A DNA stretch of 64,000 bases from Ostrinia nubilalis (Eukaryota; Arthropoda; Insecta; Lepidoptera; Crambidae), in NCBI RefSeq assembly GCF_963855985.1, contig NC_087114.1, positions 1,451,001 to 1,515,000 of the forward strand. The letters are read 5' to 3'. The translations under genes and the position numbers were made by a program. How positions within the stretch are numbered: the stretch's first letter is position 1; every line of letters starts with the position of its first letter. Of this stretch, positions 39,121 through 49,300 are shown piece by piece. Below the pieces are notes generated by a model. It saw only the letters and a program-made list of their open reading frames with translations, did no database searches and was not told the origin of the DNA.

Positions 39121-39464
39121 ATGTCTCTGGGGTGGTGGCGTAGTGAGGCGGGTCGTTACATTCCCTCTAATATGGTCGAGTGAAGCGATGGCTGGTTCAC
39201 TCGTCATGTCTGTGAACAGGCGCTGCTTTCGGGGACTGGTCAATCCAAGTTATTCCAACTTATGTATGCGAGTCATTTCTACTAGTATTTAAGTATGTAA
39301 TCTGTAAGTCTAGATATTAGCACGTCACTACCTTGTTTAATATACCACGCAATTTTGTATACCCATTCTTATAAGATACACTATACAAGAATGCATGGTA
39401 AATTCAGTGAACTGCTCCTGAATCAAATGTACCTACTACTGCTATTTCTATTTATTTATATTAA

Positions 39465-39660
39465 CCGGCAGACAGTGGTGACTGAGTTTGTTGCGGCGCT
39501 TCTTCTCAGCACTTGCCAAATGTTGGTCTCGAAGCGCTGGTAGGGTAAAAAGATTATGAGACATGTAGAGGCTCCTTAAGAGCAAAATGACGATTTGTAA
39601 GAACTATTTATTAGTCTAAACAAATAAAGAAATTTTGACTTTGACTTTGACTTTGATGAA
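39465..39660 (+). mobile_element. Retroposon 3' end, family D, with (TTTGAC)n tail
   Basis: GTTGCGGCGCTTCTTCTCAG at the start and a TTTGACTTTGACTTTGAC tail; the tail indicates a retroposon 3' end. Confidence 0.6.
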
Positions 39661-39734
39661 TACCACCAGTGCTGGATTACTAAATGCTACATAATGCCAT
39701 TAAGCAATCCACCATGTTGCAATTGCTTTATTTG

Positions 39735-40052
39735 TTTTTTTTTAATCCACAACGAGGAAGCTGAGAGGCCTGTATCTCACCTGATGGTAAGTGATGATCA
39801 GGCCGAAGGTGGAAGCGAGCTTCACCCGGTATCTTCAACCACGGAGGAACTGGCTGTCTTACCTCTAACTGCCGGAACACAACTATGCTGTTAACATTGT
39901 TGTTAGGGCGACAGACTTAGGTAAGATGGTGGTAGCTAGCCAAGTGGACTTAGAACAAGCCCTACCACCAACCAAACCGAACAGAAAAATCTGCCCCCAC
40001 TGGGAATCGAACCCGGGACCTCTGCGTCTGAAGCAGGTGGTCTTACCACTTA
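39735..40052 (-). mobile_element. tRNA-derived SINE, family A
   Basis: Reversed, missing the last bases of the tRNA-like head at the right. Confidence 0.75.
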
Positions 40053-40544
40053 TGTACGTTATGGGTTAATCCAGCACACCCATACTGCACTTGATCGGTG
40101 CGTGGCCTAAACATTGTTTGTAGCAATTCAACTTACTAATCCACTGAGCTCTATCGGCAGTCGTTTTTCAGAAATAATTAGATTGTCCAACACTGATTAG
40201 TTAGATTAGAAATTAATCAAGGAAATATTAATTTTAGACTATAAAAGTACGTAGTAGGTACTAATTATTATTCTGTGCTATAAGCAACAAAATCCGTCTT
40301 TATGACGTTGGAGGATTATTTTAATCCTCTATTAGACTTTACCTATTTCTATATAATATAATGAATCAATTGAATTTGATTAGATTGTGCCGGAAGTTAA
40401 ATATTGGTACCCTATGTAAGCTGTAATAAGTGCTATTTTACGACTAAATGTAAAGTCTAATGTGCTGTAGTTATGTAGTTAATCCATTTGATATGCATTA
40501 TTTATTGTTAGAAAGACAGGGGGTTCCCATATTTAAAAAAGTCT
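40053..40544. other. Sequence without a recognised gene
   Basis: AT-rich, nothing supported. Confidence 0.4.
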
Positions 40545-40708
40545 ACAAGCTCCTCCTATGTTCTTCTGATTAATTTCGTTGCGGGTCCAATGGCAGTTTA
40601 ACTTTCCCCCGGGACAAACTTGACCTTCACTGGTTGGGTTGTTGGCGGTCAAGCTATAGATCCTGGCTACACAGGAGTTGCAGCGGTGGGAACGAGAGGT
40701 GGGAGTGT
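40545..40708 (-). mobile_element. Retroposon, family E, reversed
   Basis: CTCCTATGTTCTTCTGATTA to GTGGGAACGAGAGGTGGGAG. Confidence 0.55.
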
Positions 40709-40931
40709 TTAACTGCTAGCGGGTTTTCCTGATGTACTTCAGCTGTTAAGTTTTTCTCTTTATAACTTTAGCTTACCTAGGAAGGTGATTGGTTTCAGCC
40801 AAATGACGTCCACTGCTAAAGAAAGGCTTTCGAAAATGACCAGTCCTGCGATATTTGTGATTATTGCAAAACAAATGAATAATATCATTTTAAGACTGTA
40901 TTAATTTATTACGACACAAAAACAACAAAGT

Positions 40932-41042
40932 TGAGTTGCACCATCTAACTTTAACCGTATCTATAACGATAACCGGTGCTTATTTTATGGAGTTTGACAG
41001 ATTTTTGACGTTTGTTAATGTCAAAGAAAGATGGTGCAAGCA
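40932..41042. mobile_element. MITE-like element with GTTGCACCATCT ends
   Basis: GTTGCACCATCT at the left and AGATGGTGCAAG at the right, about 110 bp. Confidence 0.5.
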
Positions 41043-41369
41043 TTGCAGTGGAATTCTTGAACAACGGATTCTCAGTAATTCACGAACATATCGACAATTT
41101 CCGTTGTTTAATCCTCAGAGTATTGCTATCATTAATCCCGTTAAGCCTTATACGACAATACGTAGACAAACAAGGCACATGAAGCTTAATACTGACTGTG
41201 GCTTTTTGTGCTGTTAAAATAGGGGTTATTTTGCTATAAAAATGATGTTCCTTTGACTGTAAAAAATAATTCTTCGAAAAACACGTATAGTATGCGATTG
41301 ATTTAGCTAATAATTATCCTGTTTTTTATTATTTTTGTTATCGCGGGAAGCACTTGATTATATTGCAGG

Positions 41370-41566
41370 CTTGAAAGCGAAAGGTCACTGACTGACTGAC
41401 TCACTCATCACGAAATCTCAGAAACTACAAGTGCTAGGAGTCTCAAATTTTGCATGGGGGTTCCTGTTAGAACGTAGGTGCTCACTTAGACGGGATTTTG
41501 CAAAATTCAACCCCCTAATGGGGTAAAACGGGATCTACGCGTACGAAGTCGCGGGTGGCCGCAACG
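41370..41566 (+). mobile_element. Helitron, GCGTACGAAGTCGCGGGC-end subtype
   Basis: GAAAGGTCACTGACTGACTG start and GCGTACGAAGTCGCGGGTGG end; the CTAG end is lost. Confidence 0.6.
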
Positions 41567-41862
41567 CGCAAGTTAGAAGAAGAAGTAGGTTTGAATAAGT
41601 ATTTCTATTTCACAATTTCAAATGCAATGCCTAATATAATACTTGCCCAAAAAAAACCCCTAAAAGTAGGACGTATCTACACTTACATTGTACTTACTTT
41701 ATCAATTTTATTACTATTCCTAAATATTCGCATATCCAATCATAAGCGGTAGCGTTTTTAATTTATCACGTAGAAACATTTTAATTTGGATAAGATTATC
41801 CAGACATAAATGCTGTGTAACGTTGAAATCTGTTCATAGATTTGTATTTTACAGTTATTTGA

Positions 41863-41995
41863 CGACGACCTCATAAAGGTAGCAGGAAGGCGCTGGATGC
41901 AGGCCGCTACCAACCGGGTGATGTGGAAATCATTGGGGGAGGCCTATGTTCAGCAGTGGACGTCCTATGGCTGAGATGATGATGATGATGATTAG
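41863..41995 (+). mobile_element. RTE 3' fragment, (TGA)n subfamily
   Basis: DDLIKVAGRRWMQAATNRVM and the [11 protein letters not shown] end, then (ATG)n. Confidence 0.7.
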
Positions 41996-42111
41996 TTATT
42001 TTACTCGTATATTTAAATCAGCAATGACATTCACAGTATCGATGTAGGTACTCGTAAAATATCCAAGTAAGGGCTTCATGACTAAAACCTCACAAACGTA
42101 GTAACTACTTA

Positions 42112-42337
42112 TCTATACTAATATTATAAATGCGAAAGTAACTCTGTCTGTCTGTCTTGCTTTCACGCCTAAACCACTGAACCGATTTTGATGAAATTTG
42201 GCATAGAGATAGTTTGAGTCCCAGGAAAGGACATTAGGATAGTTATTATCCCGGTTTTTTAAACAGGAACGCGCGCGATAAATTTTTTCTGTTACAGAAA
42301 AAAATTCACGCGGGCAAAGACGCGGGCGGAAAACTAG
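42112..42337 (+). mobile_element. Lep1-type miniature Helitron, best-kept copy
   Basis: Starts TCTATACTAATATTATAAA, ends GGCGGAAAACTAG with a GC-rich hairpin before it; 226 bp; preceded by A and followed by T. Confidence 0.85.
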
Positions 42338-42811
42338 TTTAAAATAAATACTTCGAAATATAAGTAAAAATTAATGAGATAATAAGAACCCAATTATTGT
42401 CAAGATTAGCTACTAATTAGTTACTCAATATTAACTTAATTGCTGCTACCGTTAATTTTAAATATCCCAGACAAAAATTGAATCTGATTAAAATCTTAGA
42501 TTATTAATAGAATGCTATTATTTATCAATTTAACTATTCATCTATAGAATATTACCTGTATCGTTTGGTCATTCTTCATTTGATAGTAAGGTTAGTAAAA
42601 TTCTTACTTTAGACAAAACGTCACGCGTTGTCGTCGCTCAAAGTTACAAATATTAACTATAAATTAATCAAAACAAGGTGTCTTTTTTTGTATGTGACAG
42701 GAGGCAAATAGGTGATACAAAAGTGGTGTTTTAATAGAAATGTATTGAGTAATTTATTTCACCAGTGCAGTTGGAATGTGAATTCGTGCAAAAACAAACC
42801 TACTTTTTGCA
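42338..42811. other. Sequence without a recognised gene
   Basis: Only a scrap of SINE family B near 42685-42712. Confidence 0.4.
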
Positions 42812-42960
42812 CAGAACAAGGCAGGTATTTGACCGCAATCGCACCTGATGTTAAGTGAGATGCAGTCTAGGATGGTACATATCTGCCCTGTAAGTGCCTA
42901 TTAAATCTCGCCTTGAGAAGGCCCGGATTATAGTGATCGGGAAAGACAGCCGGCAGCGAA
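42812..42960 (+). mobile_element. SINE-like repeat, family F
   Basis: GAACAAGGCAGGTATTTGAC through AAGGCCCGGATTATAGTG. Confidence 0.5.
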
Positions 42961-43214
42961 TTTCAGTCCCTAGCTGTTTCCTCCCGCTTCCGCTCCCGCT
43001 TACGCCTATGAACAGCCAGATAATGAAACGAAAATTAAAGATATGACTTATCAGATGAGCAATCAATTAATATAAAACAAGTGTGCTAATAAAAAAATGG
43101 GCAGTACCTTAGGAAAGTGCTACAAAACACTGTGAAGTGAATAGTTACTTTTCTAAAAAATATAGCGTCCGTTGACGCGGATTTAAACATGATTGGTATG
43201 TATTATTTTATTTC

Positions 43215-43510
43215 TTCATCATCATCATCATCGTCTCAGCCATAGGACGTCCACTGCTGAACATAGGCTTCCCCCAATGCTTTCCATGTTTCCCGGTTGG
43301 TAGCGGCCCGCGTCCAGCGCTTTCCTGCTACCGTTATGATGTCGTCGGTCCACCTTGTGGGTGGACGTCCCACGCTGCGTTTTCCGGTACGCGGCCTCCA
43401 CTCCAGAACCTTGCTGCCCCATCGGCCGTCAGTTCTGCGTACTATATGCCCTACCCATTGCCACTTCCGCTTGCTAATCCGTCGGGCTATGTCAGCGACC
43501 TTAGTTCGTT
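43215..43510 (-). mobile_element. RTE C-terminal fragment, (TGA)n subfamily
   Basis: Reversed; long enough to include the KWQWAGHI-like region and the EWRPRTG motif. Near-identical in outline to 49756-50095. Confidence 0.7.
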
Positions 43511-43544
43511 TACGTTATTACGTATTATTTTATTTAAGTTATCA

Positions 43545-43602
43545 TAATCATCATCATCAGGTCATTCAGTCTCCACTGCAGGAGCACGACCCTCAAAAGA
43601 CA
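43545..43602 (-). mobile_element. RTE-like UTR scrap (family C)
   Basis: CATCAGGTCATTCAGTCTCC through the CTGCAGGAGCACGACCCTC block; cut off by the next element. Confidence 0.55.
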
Positions 43603-44760
43603 ATGCCGGAAATTGGCGTCTTTTTTTTTTCGCGCAGCCATCGACCAAACCTTGTTTTTTGATTACAAAATAGTGTAATAAACCAAACTTACTATGCCAT
43701 GTATACCTCTAAACTCAGTCTGAACTGAGTTACGAGCATTAGAAGTTTCATGATTTTACCACGGTAATAATATCATACAGTATTGTAACTTCATATAAAC
43801 AGACGAAACGAGAACTTTCTTTCGAAATTCAAATCTCGGTATGCGCTCGGTATGCAAAAGTCGGGGGTGTCGCGAATGTGCCGAAAGGACGTCGGTAGCC
43901 AAGTGTTAAAAATGACAAAACTGATTGAATTTGACTGACCGACATTTACGGTCAAATTGGTCAAAAACTAGTCAAATTGTCATTTTCAGTCAGTTTGATT
44001 TGAAATGAAAATTATATTGTATTAAACCAGCTTTTGCCCACGACTTCGCCCGCCTAAAATTAAAATAACAGATCATTATGATTATTAAAGTTTTAAAATT
44101 ATTTAAGTAGTTTTTACTAAATTAAATCAACTAATCACAAAACAACACACATTTTTAACCTATTCCATTCACAAAGTGTTTTGTTATTCTAACTAAATAA
44201 AAAAATACAATAACAAAACTAGATACAAATTCTAAGTAGGCAGATGTAATTAAACTGGGTAATGTAGGTGGGCAGCCCTATCGCATGTTGTCATACTGTG
44301 ACGTGACGCGCGACTGTTGACATTTATTTCAAAAATATGGCCGAGTTGGAATACTGTATAGATAGTATTACCGTGATTTTACATACTATTAGATTTGCTT
44401 TTTGCGCGTAAGTTTTGTAAGAAATTGCAACAAAATAGTGACATTGTAATGTGTAAACAAACAATACCATCCATTTAAGGCTCCAGACATCAGTATGGAG
44501 CAGAATCAGCGCAATAAAAAAATAGCGCAATATTTTGTTGCAATTTCTTACAAAACTTGCGCGCAAAAAGCAAATCTAGTAGGTACCTATGTAAAATCAT
44601 CAAACTTCTAATGCTCGTAACTCAGTTGAGACTGAGTTTAGAGGTATACATGCCGTAGTAAGTTTGGTTTATTACACTATTTTGTAATCAAAAAACAAAG
44701 TTTGGTCGATGGCCGCGCGAAAAAAAAAAGACACCACTTTCCATACAAAATCTGGCATCT
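43603..44760. mobile_element. DNA element with about 215-bp inverted repeats, split by a hAT-like insertion
   Basis: Left arm 43603-43759 plus 44383-44440 and right arm 44545-44760 are inverse copies (TCGACCAAAC, GCATTAGAAGTTT, TAGATTTGCTTTTTGCGCG). Exact outer ends are unclear. No transposase. Confidence 0.65.
43760..44374. mobile_element. hAT-like non-autonomous element, copy 1
   Basis: Ends CACGGTAATA / TATTACCGT, flanked by GATTTTAC on both sides (43752-43759, 44375-44382). The uninterrupted sequence in the other arm of the host element proves the empty site. An 8-bp duplication fits hAT. Confidence 0.75.
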
Positions 44761-44762
44761 GG

Positions 44763-45522
44763 CACCAAGTCGAGCAAAAAAGCGGCACGGCCGTACCATC
44801 CTTTTCTCGAAGCAATTCAGGCCATTTTCGACCGCCTGTAACTTCGTTGTGGATAAAACTAGAAGGCTGAATTTTCATTAGCTATGCAGGCATTGTAAAG
44901 ACACGGTATATTTAAAATTTCATTCAATTTGAACCAGTAGTTTAAGAATTATAACGGGTCAAAGTTACTTAATTTTGTCACTCACTGACTCACTGACTCA
45001 CCGATCATCAAAACTCTAAGGCACTTCTAGCAGACCTAGAAGCTTCAAATTTGGAATATAAGTAGTGTTTGGTGTATGAATCAAGGAAAAACTAAAATAT
45101 TTGGGGCACGGTAGCGCAACCGTCAAGTCGAGTAAAATTTTTCAATTTCGGTCCAGTTTTCTAGATACATAACTGCTGTCTACAAAATACAAAAAGAAAT
45201 GAGATCCCATCAAAAACAATACTTGTCAAAAAAACCAAGTCTCGCAACTCAGTTGTTCTACGGTAAAAAGTTGTGAGATCCATGTAATACCAAGTCCAGG
45301 CCAGGAAATCTTTAACGTTTTACAAAAATATATTGACTTGGCCATCGCATGAAAACACGTGTAAATTAAATTATTTAGTGCGATGGCCAAGTCAATAATT
45401 TATGTAAAACGTTAAAGATTTCCTGGCCTGGACTTGGTATTACATGGATCTCACAACTTTTTACCGTAGAACAACTGAGTTGCGAGACTTGGTTTTTTTG
45501 ACAAGTATTGTTTTTGATGGGA
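44763..45522 (-). mobile_element. Foldback Helitron-like element, copy 3
   Basis: Intact 318-bp palindrome at 45205-45522, ending (in reverse) TCCCATC after an A. The 3' terminal hairpin is missing where it meets the preceding element. Confidence 0.7.
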
Positions 45523-45589
45523 TTGCCATTTACCAGAGACTCCCCCTGGATTTCGTAAGAGGGCCAGCAGCGTGGAGACTGCAGGCTAA

Positions 45590-45715
45590 CGCCCATCACA
45601 AACGATGCTTGCTTGTGAAGCAGCAAATCGAACGCACAGCGTTGAATAGGGCTCTGTGTCACCCTGTGCGTCCAAGCGCACTGTGAGACCTCATTAGTGT
45701 TTGTGAATACGGACG
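45590..45715. mobile_element. MITE, CGCCCGTATTCACAAAC family
   Basis: Shortened copy; TA on both sides. Confidence 0.6.
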
Positions 45716-45774
45716 TAAATGCTCCATTTCCTTTATATAAATTGGAGAGGGTCGTGCTCCTACAGTGAAAGGAC

Positions 45775-45964
45775 GAATTATAAATGCGAAAGTTTGGATG
45801 TCTGGATGTTTGTTACTCTTTCACGCAAAAACTAGTGAACGGATTTTGATGAAACTTTACAGTATTATTGTTTATAACCCAGAATAACATAATTATAGGC
45901 TATAATTTATGACGATCTGTGACAAACTAAATTTCACGCGGGTGAAGCCGCTGGCAAAAGCTAG
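45775..45964 (+). mobile_element. Lep1-type miniature Helitron
   Basis: AATTATAAATGCGAAAGTTT to GCTGGCAAAAGCTAGT, about 200 bp upstream of the CBM14 gene's first mapped exon. Confidence 0.7.
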
Positions 45965-46165
45965 TCTAGTATAGTTTGGCTTTTGATTTGATTCTGCTTC
46001 GATGTCTAAGAAATGTTGCTCATCTCTAAAATCTTTTGGGCCGACCTTGCAACGATGTTGATCGCTTTCCGAGTTGATAAGTCTGCTACGACCTTAAATG
46101 CGTAGCAGGCTTCAATCTCTTAAAAGAAAATGCCTAGTTTTCTAAATATTTACCAAATTTTCCAG

Positions 46166-46377
46166 CAAAACTTCTACTAATCGCCTCCTTGGCGATCCTG
46201 GTCCAGGGTAACTCCCGGTTCAGCTGGACAGAGCCCTCAGATCTTTGCCCAGCGGAGGGCCACCACCTCTTACAACACGAGTGGGACTGCACTAGGTTTT
46301 ACTACTGCGAGTATGGCCAGAAGTGGATCACAGCTCGCCCTTGCTCACCTGGTACTCAGTTCTCGTATGAACTTCAG
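46166..46377 (+). CDS. Gene 2 exon: signal peptide and first half of CBM14 domain 1
   Basis: Acceptor TTTTCCAG before it, donor CTTCAG|GTAATT after. Hydrophobic leader, likely cleaved near VQG/NS, then LCPAEGHHLL with four of the six domain Cys. Ends in phase 0 just before the VC codons. Confidence 0.9.
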
Positions 46378-49300
46378 GTAATTATCATCATTTTCAATCG
46401 TCATAATGTATGTGACTTTGTTGGTGTATATGTTACGGCAAATGTGATAAATGTGAAAATTATGAATAATCGCCGGTTATTATGAATAATTACCTCATGA
46501 TTTGGTTAATGTGATTAATATGAGATCAATTATGTGTGTATAAAACTAAATAGGCGGCTTAGGGGTGGCCCAAGGGCCATCTCCGCCGCACCTTAACCTA
46601 TTTTTCACTTTAAATCAAAACAATATGTTATGGGCATTATGACAAAGTAATGTTGCGCAAGAAACAGTCCAAACTCATTTTGCCAAATTATATTAATACA
46701 TATTATATGATATCAAAACGTTCAAAATGTGAGGCTGTACCTACATGAGCGCTGTAGGTACACGAGCCGGTGGTGAAACGATCGATAGTAAAAAAATAAA
46801 TAAAAATCATACCAATACACGCACCGGCAAGCGCAGCGTGGAACGTTCAACTACAAGTTGGACAGATGACCTCATAAAGGTAGCAAGGCGCTGGATGCAG
46901 GCCGCTACCAACCGGGCGATGTGGAAATCATTGGAGGAGGCCTATGTTCAGCAGTGGACGTCCTGTGGCTGAAATGATGATGATGATGCAAATACGAAAG
47001 GCTTATTTAAAACCAGCTTTTACATAAAAATGATTAACATTGCTATGATGAGATCAAGGTTTTCTTATAAGTAAATTAATAATTTAACAAAAGTCACTTA
47101 ATCAGCACTCAGAAATACATAAACTATTTAATAATAAAGCGAAAAAATATATGATGATGATGACAATGAAAGGAACTGTGTGCGCGTGAGAGAATATCAT
47201 CAGTATTTTATTCTAAATATATTATAAATAACGATGAACTTAAAAATATTATTAATTACAGGTGTGCATACATCCAGACCTAGCAAACTGCCAGTTGCCC
47301 AACCACCCACCAGAGGCTACAGAAGCTACAACTACCCCCGAACCCACAACTACCCCGGAACCCACCACCACTACCACCACTCCTGAACCCACTACCACTA
47401 CGACCACTCCTGAACCTACAACCACTACCACTACCACAACAACGACGACCCCTGCACCCACTACAACTACTCCCGAACCCACTACCACTACTCCCGAACC
47501 TACAACCACTACAACCACTCCCGAACCCACTACAACGACCACTACCACCACTACAACTACAACTACTCCCGAACCTACTACTACTACCCCCGAACCCACT
47601 ACTACGACCACAACCCCTGAACCCACTACCACTACCCCTGAACCCACTACTACTACAACCACCCCTGAACCTACAACCACCACAACAACTACAACAACAA
47701 CAACTACTACTCCTGCACCCACTACCACTACCCCCGAACCCACTACCACTACTCCCGAACCCACTACCACTACCCCTGAACCTACAACCACTACAACTAC
47801 ACCTGAACCCACAACAACTACTCCCGAACCTACCACCACTACAACTACTCCTGAACCCACTACCACTACCACAACAACCACTACAACTACTCCTGCACCC
47901 ACTACCACTACTCCTGAACCCACTACATCCGGACCAGTCAACCCAGACCTCCTAGACAACGGTTGTCCAGCTGACTTCGAAGTCCACGCACTTCTGCCCC
48001 ACGAAACCAAATGTAATAAATTCTATTACTGCAACTTTGGAGAAAAAGTTGTGAGGGAATGCGCTCCTGGAACGTACTTCAATCCTGAAATTCAGGTAAT
48101 TTGAAAAAAATCAAATATTAAAATAGATAATAATATAATTTCTTAGCTTAACCGCCTCTGTGGTCTAGTTGTAAGACCACCTGCATCAGACGCAGAGGTC
48201 CCGGGTTCGATTCCCGGTGGGGGCAGATTTTTCTGTTCGGTTTAGTTGGTGGTAGGGCTTGTTCTAAGTCCACCTGGCTAGCTACCACCATCTTACCTAA
48301 GTCTGTCGCCATAACAACAATGTTAATAGCATTGCTGTGTTCCAGCAGTTAGAGGTAAGATAGCCAGTTCCTCCGTGGTTGAGGATTCCACCTTCGGCCT
48401 GATCATCACTTACCATCAGGTGAGATACAGGCCAAGAGCTTCCTCATTGTGGATATAAAAAAAGATATACTAACATTGGATTTCTCAATAAAATCAATTT
48501 ATTCCAGGTATGTGATTGGCCGTGGAACGTGGATTGCGTGAGCGTTGACACCGAAGAAGAGGTCGATGACAATGGCACTGGTAAGCACAGTCAAGCACAA
48601 TCAACAATGCTAAAAATCGTACTTCGTTCGTTTCAGCCAAATGACGCCCACTGCTGGACAAAGGCACGGTAATACTATCTATACAGTATTCCAACTCGGC
48701 CATATTTTTGAAATAAATGTCAACAGCCGCGCGGAACGTCATCGTATGACAACATGCGATAGGGCTGCCTACTTGCAGACCCTATTTTCATTACATCTGC
48801 CTACTTTGTATTGTGAATGTATTTTGTGATTGTAATTTTTATTTTATTTTGACAAACAAAATACTTTGTGAATGAAATAGGATAAAAATTTATGTTGATT
48901 GTGATTAGTAGATTTAATTGAAAAAATATATTTGTGTTAAGATTTAGTAACAAATCTTATAAATTTACGACCGTAAAATGTATGCGTCTCGAGCGTACAA
49001 AATGCTTGATTATTATACAGGGTGTTAGGTTAATTTGAGGGTTTATAAGCTGACACTAGCCCATGGTATAGAAATGGTATGGTAAAGTCAGAAAATTGAT
49101 ATTATCATTTTAATCATTTTAATTTTCATACAAATCTGATTTTATAAAAGTTGATTTGTATGAAAATTAAAAAAAATGATGATATAACTGACTTCACCAT
49201 ATTATTATCTACCATTTATATGCATAGGTATGTTAACAATGGTCTACTGTCGGCTTATAAACATATTTACCTAACACCCTGTATAAATAGGTACTTGTAA

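Noticed and set aside
40936..41217. 93-codon plus-strand frame
   Set aside because: Begins inside a MITE-like repeat and shows no protein features.
47252..48010. 252-codon minus-strand frame rich in Val and Gly
   Set aside because: Exact antisense of the Thr/Pro linker repeat; no domain, and the sense strand has clear CBM14 and splice evidence.
48153..48225. Possible functional tRNA gene (Leu CAG-like loop)
   Set aside because: The same head is joined to the same SINE body at three other places; mismatches and wobble pairs in stems.
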